The notes under the pieces are model-generated. The model saw nothing but the letters and a program-made list of their open reading frames with translations, made no database searches and was not told the DNA's origin. A stretch of 64,000 nt of DNA from Isoetes taiwanensis. Taxonomy: Eukaryota > Streptophyta > Lycopodiopsida > Isoetales > Isoetaceae. The translations under genes were made by a program, and so were the position numbers. The stretch is from contig JAJEKV010000014.1 in assembly GCA_021234155.1 (NCBI GenBank), positions 2,797,077 through 2,861,076 on the forward strand, given 5' to 3'. This document shows, in pieces, positions 1-12,167 of this stretch (its first letter is position 1; each line of letters opens with the position of its first letter).

Positions 1-109
1 AGAAGCGGCAAACTCTAATGCCTCCCCAGAGCTGGCTGCAGGAGCAGGTCTTAACAACTCTCCTTCTATCTTCCTCGGACATTGCGAGAGGAAGTTGTTT
101 TGACTTGTC

Positions 110-545
110 TGCGAACTCTTAGCAACCCACGGGGAAACCACAGAAGAGTTGTTGTATGCATTCTACGCTTTCATGAATACCCCTTACCCAACCCAAGACT
201 CCATGTGTACCATCCTGAGTTCGATGGCTAAGGCATTCTCGACTTGCGGTGTCGAAAATGTAGACCATAACGTCTCGACTTCGCTATCGAGAACCTCCTA
301 GCCAGCCAATTCTCCGTGTGTGGTCGATTGGCCTCTACCCGATCGAGCCCTCTACGCGCGAGGAAACCATAGAGCTTCTTTCTCGCATTCGCCTCGGCAA
401 GGAATGAATGCCTTTAACCAACCCAGACCGTGTGTACTAACCGAGTTCGGATGGTTAAAGGCATTCTCGACTTGCGAAGTCGAGAATGTAACGGCGATAA
501 CAATGCATTCCCGACTTCGCAAGCTCCAGAACCCTTAACAATAAT
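110..545. repeat. Tandem ~220-bp repeat, two copies, each with CTCGACTTGCG palindromes
   Basis: Two diverged copies lie roughly at 110-325 and 330-545. Both contain a shared stretch around 'accaacccaga..tgtgta..gagttcg' followed by a foldback motif. The clearest foldback is at 462-488: CATTCTCGACTT, a 3-base GCG loop, then the reverse complement arm. Weaker versions are at 234-260, 272-294 and 506-531. No convincing coding frame is present. The motif belongs to the dispersed palindrome family also seen at 3.0-3.4, 12.2 and 13.2-13.5 kb. Confidence 0.6.
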
Positions 546-589
546 TCTCCTCTGCATGGTAGCGATGGCCTGACCCGGTCAGTCAATCT

Positions 590-835
590 CCTTGAACCAT
601 CATCGTCGAATATTGCTTGGAGGGAGGGGGTCGGGTGGAGGCCTCTAAACTAACCAACCGCAACCCCCGCAGAGGGAAGCCAAGGCTTGCATTCTCTACA
701 AGTGCTGCACTTTCTATTCTCTTTTTAGTCCCAAGTGCCTCTAGCACAATGCGAGCCACTCTCCTTCGAACCATCTTCCTCGAATATTGCGAAGAGGATT
801 GGTTCTGGATGTGGAGGAGCCCCTCAGACTAACTA
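590..835. repeat. Short degenerate tandem repeat (~175 bp period)
   Basis: The segment 'gaaccatc.tcgtcgaatattgc...ggaggcc..ctaactaac' at about 593-655 recurs in diverged form at about 768-835. The open frames crossing it are short and overlap on both strands, so I treat it as non-coding repeat. From 836 to about 1700 I see no gene or recognisable repeat. Confidence 0.4.
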
Positions 836-1689
836 CAAGAGGATGCATTTGAACCCGCATCTCACGGGCCTTAGTCCTAGCCTGATTTATGTACAACATT
901 CCAAGTAAAATGATCCATGAAAAAACACACCTAAGCGGAACTGTTTTTACCCCCAGATCCATTGTTTCCTTGCCGGTGCATCTCTCAACCCGTAAAAACA
1001 TCTATCGAAGGCTGAAAATGCTCGACAAAGAAACAATGAATCGCCGAAGCTTATCGGCCGGTTCCATTATTTAAACACATCACGTGTTCTACAAGCCAAA
1101 TAACATAGGCATCTCTCAACTCACCTCTTCACGCTAGTAATTCCTTTGGGCCAGATTATCAATGGATCCATGACCTCACCTAGAGTCTTTGCTTCTTCGT
1201 CGGTCTCTTCAAAGAGTGTATTAGCATCTAATATTGTATCAACTGCGATTCTCGGCGTATCCATGGCGCCGCAGTTAGTAGAGTTCGTTCAGCTCCTCCG
1301 CTTCCTACCTTAGCTCTCGGGTGCTCATCGATCAAATCAATCGCTTGCAATAGGATCAGCGCTTCGGAAAAACACATATGCAAGGCGCCGCTAGCGGCTT
1401 ATCGTCGCCAGGCGCCTTTCGAAGTCGCTAACGATGCTCCCCTCCCAACTTCGAGGTCCCCAATGCGCAGGGAAGATAAACTTCGCCCGCAACTTAGTCC
1501 CTTGATGTGATTAAATTTCTCAAATAGTGTTTGAAGGAATAAAGCCACCGTTTGCACCAACTTAGCCCGCTTCTTTTCATAAATGATTGCATGTCCTTAA
1601 CTTCAAATTAAAGAACACGCCCGATTTTTTACATGCGATCCTAAAACTCACAACAACGGAGGAGACTTAATTTACTGAGGGTCAGAAGA

Positions 1690-2250
1690 GGATGAGAGGG
1701 CATCTCGACATGACTCCGCCCAAGAAGCGGGCGCCGGAGGGGATGCTTCTACCGCAAGCGAAGAAGAAGAAGACAAAACACCCTGTGAGCTCAGGTTTTT
1801 CTTTTGCCGAATACCTTAATCGATCCATCCTTTCATCTTGCAGCATTCACCGCTGACTCACCGGGTGATCAGCGGGCGGAACTCCATTCTTCGTCATCGA
1901 GGGATCGAGACGAGCTTTTGAAACGGCCAGCAGATCGCTGGTGGTATGTTTAGGTATCGACAAGTGGGAAGGAGAAAGATCCGCTTTCTACACCAAAGGG
2001 ACAAGAAGAGCTCAAGACAAGTACAAGAAAATCGTGTTGTGCTCTCCGCTCTCGCGCCAGATTCAAAGCATTTAACACTACATGTCGAGGACTCCGCCCG
2101 GAAGAGTAAGTTCTATCGCACCAAAAAATTAGCGGTTTCAAATTATTCTCACTCTTCCATGAGCAAGGCTAAGGGCACCCAAAAAAAGGCCGCCTTTAAA
2201 TTGTCAGAACCTTGGGTGGAAGGATCTGAAGGGATGAAGGAGGCCTAACC
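1690..2250 (+). pseudogene. Possible gene remnant, unrecognised
   Basis: A frame from about 1710 reads a lysine-rich N-terminus (MTPPKKRAPEG, then KKKK). It reaches a plausible donor (GTGAGC near 1785) and acceptor (CTTGCAG near 1844), then continues as a hydrophilic Ser/Arg/Asp-rich stretch (HSSSSRDRDELLKRPADRWWYV) that soon hits a stop. The open frame 1946-2248 may be part of the same decayed gene. I recognise no domain. It could equally be transposon-internal sequence, as it lies in the same palindrome-rich block as the HAD-like remnant at 12.5 kb. Confidence 0.25.
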
Positions 2251-3004
2251 CTAACATCCGGGGAGCTTGGTATGGAGATTTCCGCAGTCGGGAAAAACGC
2301 TTCAATACGGGGAGCTTCACTTCTACCGTGTAAAGACTCTACAACACTCTACGTTGGGGAATGAAGTTGTGGTTCATACACAAAAAGTCCACCAAAAAAC
2401 AAAGATGGGGATGATGACACCATTCACAGGGAGGAATCGATGAGGAAGGAGATCGAAGATATGGTCGAGTCCCCAAACCTCGATCCGATGATGATCCGGG
2501 GATTTCCGCAGAGAGGGGTACGAGAAAATGGAGCCGTCTAGCTCAAGTATTATCCGTTGGGAATATCACACAAGCCGCTTGCTGGACATTAGGCGGTGAA
2601 GGTTTGCACGGGGAGATGCCTCTTGTTCAACCACAAGGAATTTAATCCAGCACACATTTGCCGGAGATTCAACTCCGATGGTGGTGCGACATCCCTCTTG
2701 AGATCAATGCCTCATGGATGTCATACCTTTTAGCGGTCGACGGTGAGTTGTTCACCGAAGTCCGAGGAAGATCCAAGGGAAAAGACGTCCGGTTACTCGG
2801 GTTGTAGGCGGTCAAAGATTCGCTGAGGGCTCCAAGTATTGCGCATCTTTAAGGAGGTGCCGCAGGATCAAATAGATATGCCAAGCGAGTGCAGAGTTCT
2901 TTTCGAGACGCCAAAGAACCGGAATCGGGCAAGATTAGCCACGCCGAACACAATAGCGGCGAGTGCCCATTTCGAAGGTAAATAACTCTCGAGAATCTTT
3001 CCAT

Positions 3005-3390
3005 TCGACTCGAAGTCGAAAAGCCCCGCCATCCTAGCATTTGCCGATTATCATCGGGGTTTCTCGACTTCGCGAGTCAAGAAAGCCGGGGTAACCTGAG
3101 AAAATCAAAGGATGCGAGCTTTCGACTTCGCAGGTCGAAAAACCCTTAGCCCGAAAAGAAAATTAGACATTCAAAGGGATTTTTTCGACTTGCGAAGTCG
3201 AAAGCCCCCGCCATCCTAACATTTGCCGACATTATCATCGGGTTTCTCGACCGCAGTCGAAAGCCGCAAATACGCTGAAAATCAAAGGATGCAGAGCTTT
3301 CGACTTCGAGTCGAAAAACCAGAGAAGTAAAAGAAAATTAGACATTCAAGGGACTTTCTCACGACTGAAGTCGAAAAACCCCGGCTACTA
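3005..3390. repeat. Two tandem ~185-bp units built on TTTCGACTTCGCG foldbacks
   Basis: Unit 1 (about 3015-3200) and unit 2 (about 3201-3386) share the order 'gccatccta.catttgccgattatcatcggg', palindrome, 'gaaaatcaaaggatgc.gagc', palindrome, 'aaaagaaaattagacattcaa.ggga', palindrome. Each unit therefore contains three foldbacks of the TCGACTTCGCGAGTCGA type. This is the densest cluster of that motif in the window. Confidence 0.75.
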
Positions 3391-3399
3391 TTTACCGTT

Positions 3400-4288
3400 T
3401 ATTCCGGTGTTTGTAGATACTTTCATGCTCGACATTGGTACATTGTCCAATGCACCCTTTATCCCGACCGGATCATACACGCTTAGGCAACAGTGGAAAG
3501 CATTGGGTTGTCCTCCCGCCATCTCTAAAGGAAAAAAAGGGCTCCCTGATAAGTGGAAGACCTTTGAGAAACTATCACCGGATATGTTCAGCTGGAGGGA
3601 TGAGGAAAATGACGAGGGAGAGGAAGAAGAGGAGAAGAAGAAGAGAACACCAAGGAAAGGGGGAGTCTCTCTCGGACCAATATGACCTCATTCTTAGCAC
3701 CGGGAGGCGATGCGGGAGAAATGGACCCGACATATGGGCTCAATGGACAAAGAGGCAAAGGCGGGCAAGGACAAGAATGGAGAATTTCAAAGCGAGGCGG
3801 ACCCAAGTTGTTTGACAAGCAGTTCATGAAGAGGATACACAGGCCTCACGGACAAAAGAAACACTTGACCTACAAGGCAAAATCTTGGAGGGAACAATCG
3901 CTAAGGAAGACCGGGAGTTCTAAAAATGCGAGGGCCATAAAGGATTATGCCCACGATCCTAAAGCGGCGGTGCGTTAGAAAGAAGGCATCGCGGAAGTTA
4001 CGCACGTTGCATCTAATGAATACCATGATTTTGATTATTACAAGGAAAGGCTGCCCTTGATGAGGAAGACATAAAGGAATTGAACGTCTATGTCAACCCT
4101 ACATCAACACCAAGGCGGCTGCATCGTCAAAACCCTTCCTTTCCACTCAACGCGTCTTTATGGCAATCCGAAAGGAAGCTTGGATTCGGTGGTCTCATTT
4201 AAGGCGACGATAGCTCCCCCCATTTCTGGTTACTTTGGGACACAAGGATTTGGTGGTGCAGGCCTTTGGACCTCGACCAAGCACTATT
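3400..4288 (+). pseudogene. Decayed coding-like region left of the CACTA insertion
   Basis: Several overlapping open frames (3407-3685, 3682-3978) encode hydrophilic stretches. One has an acidic then basic run (ENDEGEEEEEKKKRTPRKGG) and another is Lys/Arg/Gly-rich (GLNGQRGKGGQGQEWRISKRGG). Frame changes and stops interrupt them. No family is recognisable. The CACTA element was inserted at 4288/11404, so this stretch was once contiguous with the coding-like DNA at 11.4-13.2 kb that includes the HAD-like remnant. It may be the upstream part of that same decayed gene; this is inference. Confidence 0.25.
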
Positions 4289-4299
4289 CACTACAAGAG

Positions 4300-4905
4300 A
4301 AGGGGTCCATTAGTGTCACCAAACGTCACCACAATATTGAAAAGTGTACACTATGACATTATTAGTGACATTTTTTTTTTAGAAGTGATGCTGCTGAGGT
4401 GCCACAATTTGTGTCACCTATAGCCTCACTCTTTATGTCACCAATAATGTCAGTAACTTGGTTATGACGCTATAGATGTTGCTATTAGCATCAAGTATAC
4501 CGTCACCAGTTGTTGCACATATAGCATCAATGTTAGTGTCAGTGCCTGCTAGTGACGTTATAGGTGGTGTTATTAGCATCATATATAGTGTCAGTAGTTG
4601 CCACACATATAACATCGGGCTTAGTGTCATTGTCCATCGGTGACGTTATAAGTGTTGTTATTAGCATCATATATAGTGTCGATGGTTACCACACCTATAA
4701 CATCGGGCCTTAGTGTCATTGTCCACGGTGACATTATAAGTGTTGTTATTAGCATCAAATATAGTGTCAGTAGTTGCTACACATATAACATCAGTGTTAG
4801 TGTTAGGACCCACTGTTGACATTATAGGTGGTGTTATTGGAATCGAATATAATAGCACCTTTAGTGTCACATGTTTTGTCAATGTTTGGGTGGTCATTAG
4901 CATAT
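4300..4905 (+). repeat. Left subterminal repeat array of the CACTA element
   Basis: About five degenerate ~110-bp units share 'gtgacgttataagtgttgttattagcatcatatatagtgtc'-like sequence and repeated GTGTCA/GTGACG words. Such clustered repeats next to CACTA ends are the usual transposase-binding sites. The matching right cluster lies at 10720-11390. Translated frames here (4433-4630, 4667-4999 and others) are artefacts of the repeat. Confidence 0.75.
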
Positions 4906-5219
4906 GGCCGCCGCAGGTGAGTTTGCCGGACAAGCTGCCTCGGGAATTTTTTTGGGGTCCGTTGTCGGGACTCTTCCCTCTGGTGACGTGGTCGTGCAAA
5001 GCCCTGGCCTTGTTTGGCTTGGGGAAGGGTACCAGTTATGCTTGCCCAACAATATAGGCCGCCGCATCGTTCTAATGCTAACTCTTTGGTCCCAACCTCA
5101 TTTGCTAATTTATGGCAAATATTTGGCATACAAAGTATCACGGAACCATTGGTTATGTAGGCACTTCGACATGGAAGAAAATCCCTTTGCATTTCTTGAA
5201 TAGCATACATACCACCATG

Positions 5220-6990
5220 TCAACGCGTCTATTTGTGGACTTCATGGAGGAAGTTTATATTAGCACACAATACTAGGATGTTGGCCTTAATTTATAAAGG
5301 CACCAATTTATAAAGACACAATTTGTAAATCTAACACAATACACATGACACTATAGTGATTATTGGGACTTAGGATGTGCACCACGGACTACCCATGCGT
5401 CCGGATCTCGGTCAATCCCCACGCCTGATCAGATGTTGGAGCCTCGGACACCTCTCGTTTCGATTAGATTGGGGCGCCTATGATTTTAAGATGTCGAATA
5501 CAAGTTTGCCTAAGGTTTTGATGGTATGTCGAGCCTCTATCGTTTTTAAGCAAAAGCTTTTTAGAATATGAAATCTGAGGATTCAACCTTTACCAAAATA
5601 ACTCAATATCCTAATAATAAGACTACTTTAACCAATCTAACTAGTGAGCTAATGTGATTATTTTTATCTTAAATCTATGTTTTTTTTTTTATGATAACCC
5701 ATTGAATTGTTTTTAAGGATATGGTCTATGGTTTCAAGAATTATATCTATATCAAATCCCGGAACCCCTCGTTATTTTGCTACATATTTGGGACTTGGAT
5801 GTGCACATAACACTTATGGGTCTTTCACGAATTAAATGCCATGGCTTAGGAAAAGTGGAAAGATCGTTGAACTGTGGTTTTATTAGCCTTGTTAAAGATT
5901 GACATTTTTAGACAATCTACCTTATCTTTATTACTTATTGTACCATTCATACATGAAAAAGTCAATAAAACTATATAGTATTATGCTAAGTCACTAAGAT
6001 TGCATCCATGAAAACAAAAACACATTAATGATTACCATTAAAGATGAAATAGGCCATCATTAATATAGATAGAAACATATATGACCATTTGAAAAAAAAA
6101 TTATACCAAACTTATAAGTGATTCCTCATCCCTTATATCCCTTGCTTCAATATCCTCTAACTCATCATCACCAAGTTGTAGTTGCGGTGGATGTTGAGGC
6201 ACACTTTCAACTTCAACATTCTCATCAACAAAGATAGTCCATGACAACATGATCGCGATGATTGCATTAACAAAGGTAATACATCATTCTCAATTGGACT
6301 TTGATCATCTTCGTTATTGAGCCCGTTATGTCGATCTCGCGTGTTCGGAATATCTATTTCATCATAGGTTTCATCATCGATCTCAAATGTAGAGGAGGTG
6401 TCCGGTTTTGCTTCCTCGAAGATTCATCATGCAAAGTTAATGGATCAATCATACTGACGAGATATAGGGGTCGCATGAACCACAATCCACCAATCATTAT
6501 CTTTCTCGGTTTCTTATGGAAGAAAAACACGCTCAACTTGCCTTGGAAAAACAAAAGGCTCATCCATATCTCTCAAAACCTCGAGTGGAGTTTACCTCAT
6601 AAAAACACGAAGGATGTTGCCTCATTGTCGCGATTTCTTCCTCGATAAGATGCTTTAAACCACGCTAAAACATTCACTTTGAAGGAACGAAAATCAACTT
6701 CAATAATGTCTCTATTTGACCAACGTAATTGAGATCACTATCTACCGGTTGGTTGTCTCTCGATAGAAGCTTGACTCTTTGCTCAAAACATCTTTTTAAC
6801 GCCACAATCATATGTAACCCTACCCTTGTCAATGCTCCCAACACGAAAATGCTGGCCATATGCCCACATGGATGTGTGGAACCTTGCCCGCAATGCACAT
6901 GTATTATCACTATGATCAACAACAAAGATAACAAAGTTAATGCAAACAATTGAATATACCTTTCTTGAAGATCCAATTGCTACATTGTAG
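5220..6990. other. CACTA interior without a recognisable gene
   Basis: AT-rich sequence between the left subterminal repeats and the transposase 3' end. Open frames at 6301-6648 and 6674-6976 have no recognisable domain and overlap on opposite strands. The phrase 'ggacttaggatgtgcac' recurs weakly near 5790. Nothing further can be supported. Confidence 0.5.
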
Positions 6991-6993
6991 GCA

Positions 6994-9400
6994 TCACGGA
7001 CAAATTTCAATGCCCTTCTCTTTGCTCCTCTTCCATCGACATATTAACCACTCACTTGGCATGGCGTTAGGCAACTTCTCGCAACCACTTGTGACCTTTG
7101 AGCGTTTTCCATGGCCGAGATCGTTTTGCCGTGAGTTGGTGTCTTCTATCATCCTCATCAATTTTTTGCGTGCAATCTCATACTTTTCCCGCCATTTATC
7201 TAGGCTATCACAATTTGCCATCACAAACTTGTTTATCTGTAAATACATCTCATCATCAAGTCTGCGTTCTACCCCACGGCATTCAAGAACTTCTCCTATA
7301 TCCTCCATACGTTGCTCTTTCTTCCATATATGTGGAGCATCCTCTTGTATTGATGTGGTGGCATCAGTCATGAAGAAAAGGATCTCCTGCACCAAATGCC
7401 CTTCTGCCATACACCCTTCTGGTCTAGCCATTTGACGAACAAAACCCTTTAAAACTTTCATATATCGTTCCAAAAAGAACATCCAACGTCCAGGAGCTGG
7501 TCCAACCAAACGAATCTCCTCTGGAAGATGTATTAAAAGATGCACTTGAAGGTCAAAGAAGCTGGTAGGAAAATCTCGCTCTAAGATGCATAATAACTCA
7601 ACAACTTCAATCTCCATCTTTGATATATCAGAAGCATTAATTTCCTTCAGGGAAACCCACCTATGATACATAAAATTGCTATTAATACAACTTCACATAC
7701 GAATTAAAAAAAACCATAGATTTTATACCTTGCAAATTTTCCTAGTCGATAAATGATATCCCCGTGACTTTTGGTGTCAAACAATTATCTATAAGCATGG
7801 CGTAACATGCTAAAATGAAAGGCAAATCTTGGTATCAGAAGATTATTTACCACGCATTGTCGAATATGGTAAAGTAAGCTTTAAAGCAGATGCATGTAAT
7901 TACTAATATAGTAAACAAATGCGGATGTATATAATTACTAAATGCAAGTTGATTTGAAATGTACTTACTTATCTACTAAAGGAATTCAAATATTTACTTG
8001 TAGAAACTTGTGCCAATCGTGTGTCTTCAATCCCTTAAGCTCACCGTCTTTGGTGAATGCCTTATGTAAAGATGCACCATAACCCGTGGGTGTTCTCATA
8101 CTAGATATTACTTGTTTGACTTGCTTCTCCTCCTTTTTGGTTAGTACCCAAGGTGCACTTTTGCACTTTCGCCCATTTTGTGGTGGCCATAATTGGGGCA
8201 TTATATTTTGATCCTTCAAATCATTTCTACTAGCCGAGTATCACAATCACCAATTATGTGTCTCCATAGCGAAAGTGGCCAACATTTTTTAAAGATGTTG
8301 CATAGGATCGAGCAAGTGTGCAATTTTTAGTTCTGACCAGTACTCAAGGCAATAGAAAATGGAAAGCCGTTTCATACTAGGGGGTGCAACCACCAAGCTA
8401 TCTTCAGTCAAATTTTGAGATCCACGAGCTTCTACCCAAGTATCTAGCCAATCCTTGGGAGTTCTTCTTTTTGGTTTTTCAGTATTTATACGTCCACGCA
8501 TGTCATGTGTAGGTGGCAAAAATTTCTTATGGCCACGATATATTTGTTTACATAAATGTTTCGAGCGATAGCATGGCAACTCAACTCCACATGAAGGGCA
8601 TCCAAACTTTCCACTTGTTTGCAAACCTATGCATTAAGAAATGAAAGATGAGAAATCTACACAATCGTCAAGGAAATATAGCCTATATTATATTATACAA
8701 TATATAATATGTATCACACACCTGATGCATAACCAAATCCTGGATAGTCATGAATGGTGAAACAACATATAGCATGAAAGGTAAAAGCCTGAGGCGACCT
8801 GGTTATATCATGCATTTGAATCCCTTTCCATAGTATTTGCAACTCTTCAATGAGAGGCTGTAGATATACATCCATATTTTTTACTTGATACTTTCCTAAT
8901 TTGAAAAGAGTTAGAAGATATGTGTTGCCACTGCATATATATTGTACTTAAATGAGATTGATATATACCTGGAACAATAAGAGTCAGCATGAGGTACCCT
9001 GCCTTTGTTGCCATCCAGGGAGGGATGTTATAATTCACCACCACAACAGGCCACACACTATGACTTGAGGACATATGACCAAATGGGCAAACACCATCTA
9101 AGCCAATGGCAAGACGCAAGTTTCTTGGTTCTGTTTTGAAAATGGGCCACTTGTCCTCGATATGTTTCATTGCTTCACCATCAACTGTCAGTCTTAAAAC
9201 TCCATCTGTGCTCCGATGCTTTGAATGGAACTCCATAAGTGCACTAAGTGATGGGCATCGAAACAGCCTCTGCAACCTTGGTATCAATGGCATATGACCT
9301 TAAGATCTTCCTTGGAACTCCCACAGTTTTCATCTTAACATCATATCTAGGTTCATTACATTTTGGGCAAGTCTCCAAGTTTGCCTCGATATGGTCATAC
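6994..9400 (-). pseudogene. CACTA transposase (tnp2 domain plus DUF4218), frameshifted
   Basis: The coding order runs from high to low coordinates. 9250-9400 encodes a zinc-type start (ETCPKCNEPRYDV) and then shifts frame. 8969-9293 carries the tnp2 core (LIPRLQRLF, LAIGLDGVCPFG, VVVVNYNIPPW). An exon at 8722-8895 (DVYLQPLIEELQILWKGI, TIHDYPGFGYASG) is bounded by GT and AG sites. 8289-8626 has KFGCPSCGVELPC and LKIAHLLDPM, then a stop and frame change. 7986-8219 holds NIMPQLWPPQ and LKTHDWHKFLQ. 6994-7671 is DUF4218 (LERDFPTSFFDLQVHLLIHLPEE, PGRWMFFLERYMKVLKGFV). This is the transposase of the surrounding element, expected to bind its subterminal repeats and cut the termini. It is broken by at least two frameshifts. 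Confidence 0.88.
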
Positions 9401-9519
9401 CGTTTTCATCACCATAACCATTACCTCCTGATTATCATCGTTACCTTCTTATTGCGTTTTCAATATTTAGATTGGGATTGCCTTCGCAGAGGCGCTAGCA
9501 TTACTTCCAAAACTTGATT

Positions 9520-10720
9520 ATCATCAACATGTTTTGGTAAGTAGTCAATCCTTTTATTTTCTTTCTTCTTCTTATTGACATTTTTGCATTGTGCATGTTC
9601 TAGAGTAAATTGAAGTAATCTTACCTTCTTTTACGTTCTAGTTCGGTTTAGGTATATTCGGTGTAATTTATAAGTCTCGCGGTAGATTGCCTTTTCATGA
9701 AATTTATAAGTCTCGTGTCGCATTGCCTTTTCATGATTAAACTATGTAACTTAAAGCCGATATCTTCTTATTACTTGGTCGTATGCGTTTCTTGGAACAT
9801 TTATCTCTCGATTTCGAGAGGCCAAAGTGTGCATTGTTACTCGTCCTCGTGTGATTTTGATTGTTTTCTATCATGATCTAAGTTCTTGCAAAAGGATACT
9901 ATTATAGCGCTTGGTTCTACAATGAATATACAAACTTTGTGTAAGATCAATCCTATGTAGTTCGGTGAAGTCCGTGATTCAAGTTATGGCCCGATTAGGG
10001 TCAAAGTTCAAGGTCAAAAGTCCGTTATTTGGTTGTTGGACGAACTTCTTCTGCTTTTAGATGGTTTGTGCATGGGGTATACCGCTTCAAAGATGAGAGC
10101 GTGCCAGAAAGCCCCATAGCCATTGGTGTCGGCGTTCCAACTACGGGGTTTGTTCATTTGCCTTCTAAGAAGATGTTTATAAGAGGCTACATTATAAAGT
10201 TCTGGAGAGTCAAGATGAATGGTGTGGATAAGAAGTTAGACACAACATATCAAGAGGATCGTGTAGGAATGCGACAATTGCAGCCTACCATGTTATATCT
10301 TGGCGTGTCTTGCTTGGTGGATCACGAGAATCTTTCTTATTATTGGACTAGGTAAAATGGTTGCAAAAGAGATGTTTGATTTGCATCCAAAATGCAATGA
10401 GAACAACAAGACTTTCAATGAAGTATTGTCAAGGTCCAATGTCGTCTATCTCTTGCCTTGCCCGATGCTTGTGCGATAACACTAGCAAAGACTATCTTTG
10501 CCTTATATCACAAGAACATTACAAAGCCATGGTTTTTACGCAACTGGCTAAGTGAATTTATAAGATTGTAGAACAAAATCCATTGTTTAATGTCAAAACC
10601 ATTGTAAAACAAAATCCATTTTTTAATGTCGAAATCAATTGAATGGTCCCTTGTTCTAACTAATTTATTTAAGTGCAAATTGGCTCTCTAAAAGGCATTA
10701 TCTACGACCTTAAGTGCATC
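9520..10720. other. CACTA interior right of the transposase, function unknown
   Basis: Plus-strand frames at 10029-10355 and 10361-10555 are open but unrecognised. An alternative frame near 10350 reads MVAKEMFDLHPKCNENNKTF, which looks protein-like and could be the remnant of a second (TNPA-like) gene. That assignment is only a guess from position. A short 'ataagtctcg.g..gattgccttttcatga' duplication lies at 9675-9735. Confidence 0.3.
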
Positions 10721-11395
10721 ATCCAATGATATTATAATGTGGTTGCTGGCGTAATAATGCCACTATATGTGGCAACAATGGATCAAGAAATAATAATTAT
10801 ACGTGGCAACAATGGATCAAGAAATGGCATTATTATTGACAATATAGATGACATAATAAATGGATTAAGAAATGGCATTATTATTAACAATATAGATGAC
10901 ATAATAAATGGCATTGGAAGTAGACGTTATAAGTGTCCATAAATTTGCTATTAGAGGTGACAATATGTGTGGCATAATCCGTGACAAAAATATTAGCATT
11001 ATAAGTGGTGTTATTAGCGACGTTATATGTGAAGTTATAAGTGGAACTATAGATGGTGGTACATGTGACTCTATAGGTGATCTCACCAATGACGTTAATA
11101 GTGGCATTATGCATGATGTTATAGTTGGCTTTATAGGTGACACTATGTTTGACATATGGGTGACAAAAGTCCTGACACTGTATTTGACATTAAAGGTGGC
11201 ATTGTAGGTGACAAATGTTATAACACTATATTTGACACCAAAGGTGACATTGCCATTGACGTTATTTATGACGTTCTCATTGCCACATTTGTGTCACCGG
11301 GTTGCCTCACCCATAGCGTCAGTTATAACAAAAATTCAAGTTGCCATTTTAGGCCAAATATTGACACAACTAATGATACTAATGAACCCCTTCTC
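10720..11395 (-). repeat. Right subterminal repeat array of the CACTA element
   Basis: Dense repeats of 'gacattataagtggtgttatta' and 'ggtgacaatat' words are the inverted counterpart of the left array. A local tandem of 'aatggatcaagaaatggcattattattgacaatatagatgacataa' lies at 10782-10910. The array ends at the terminal inverted repeat. Confidence 0.7.
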
Positions 11396-11406
11396 TTGTA
11401 GTGATT

Positions 11407-12165
11407 TGCCATCAATATGATCAAAGACCCCACCCTTTTTATGACAAAGTTTCATAGAGCGTTGGGTACAAGATTTTAACCGGGACATGACCGACTGGAT
11501 ACTTCGGTTCCTTGTCTTTGCATGCCGGGCAATCAAACAACTTGCCTCCCAATGGGCAAATGATATTAACTTCACCAACAAGATCATGCACTCCATATAC
11601 GAACTTGATCATGAGTGCGGACTTGGCTTGCCGAAGGCACCAAGCTTTGCCAACATAGTTTTGGTTTTGATTTCAAGATCGGCGGTCGACACGGATAAGT
11701 GGTGGTCTAGCGAGCATCATTATCTCGACAAGTTCATGATCTCTCAAGAGCGATGGAACCCCGGAAGGGGGCAGATTTATGGAGGATGTTCCATCGATGG
11801 ACAAGGTCAGCAAAGATGGTGCGACAGTCCTATACATAGAATTCTATCCGCCAAGAGTTATCAAGTACTTCATAACCAGCTTGGTCGAGGAAGATCAAAT
11901 TGTATGCGAGTGGTACATGAATGGCCTCGTTTCTCGTGGGGGCTATGCTGCTTGGAATGAAACCTATATCCGTGGTTGGAAATAAGGACATGGTTGAAAC
12001 CATTCACCATACCCGGATCCGCCTTCATGAGCATTTCAAGGGAGGAAGACAAATGGAAGCAAAGAAAGACGACGAGGGGCGAGGGAGACAAAGCCGACGG
12101 AGACGATAATGTCGAAGGTTTGGACCGTAATGCTGCCGAAAAACATTATTGAAAACCCGAGATTG
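11407..12165 (+). pseudogene. Coding-like remnant upstream of the HAD-like domain
   Basis: The open frames 11487-11960 and 11779-11985 look protein-like. Examples are KDGATVLYIEFYPPRVIKYF and EDQIVCEWYMNGLVSRGGY in the second, and DKFMISQERWNPGRG in the first. The two frames overlap, so a frameshift probably separates parts of one former protein. No family is recognised. It lies just 5' of the FCP1/HAD-like remnant in the same orientation and may be its N-terminal portion. Confidence 0.3.
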
Positions 12166-12167
12166 AG

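Larger units (their letters stand above)
4289..11403 (-). mobile_element. CACTA (En/Spm) DNA transposon with both ends and 3-bp target duplication
   Basis: The left end at 4289 reads CACTACAAGAGAAGGGG. The right end at 11403 is its near-perfect inverted copy, followed by ATGAACC/ATTAGTATC-type similarity. The trinucleotide ATT lies immediately outside both ends (4286-4288 and 11404-11406), the 3-bp duplication expected for this superfamily. Inside are subterminal repeats at both ends (4300-4900 and 10720-11390) and a spliced minus-strand transposase with tnp2 and DUF4218 regions (6994-9400). Other ORFs in the element are not recognised. Frameshifts in the transposase mean it is probably not autonomous now, but its termini are well preserved. 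Confidence 0.92.

Noticed and set aside
234-3390. CRISPR-like array interpretation of the regularly spaced palindromes
   Set aside because: This is plant nuclear DNA, spacing is irregular, the intervening sequences are themselves repeated, and no cas genes are present.
4667-5210. Open frames of 99-135 residues on both strands
   Set aside because: They cross the CACTA subterminal repeats; their length comes from repeated words without stops and no domain is present.
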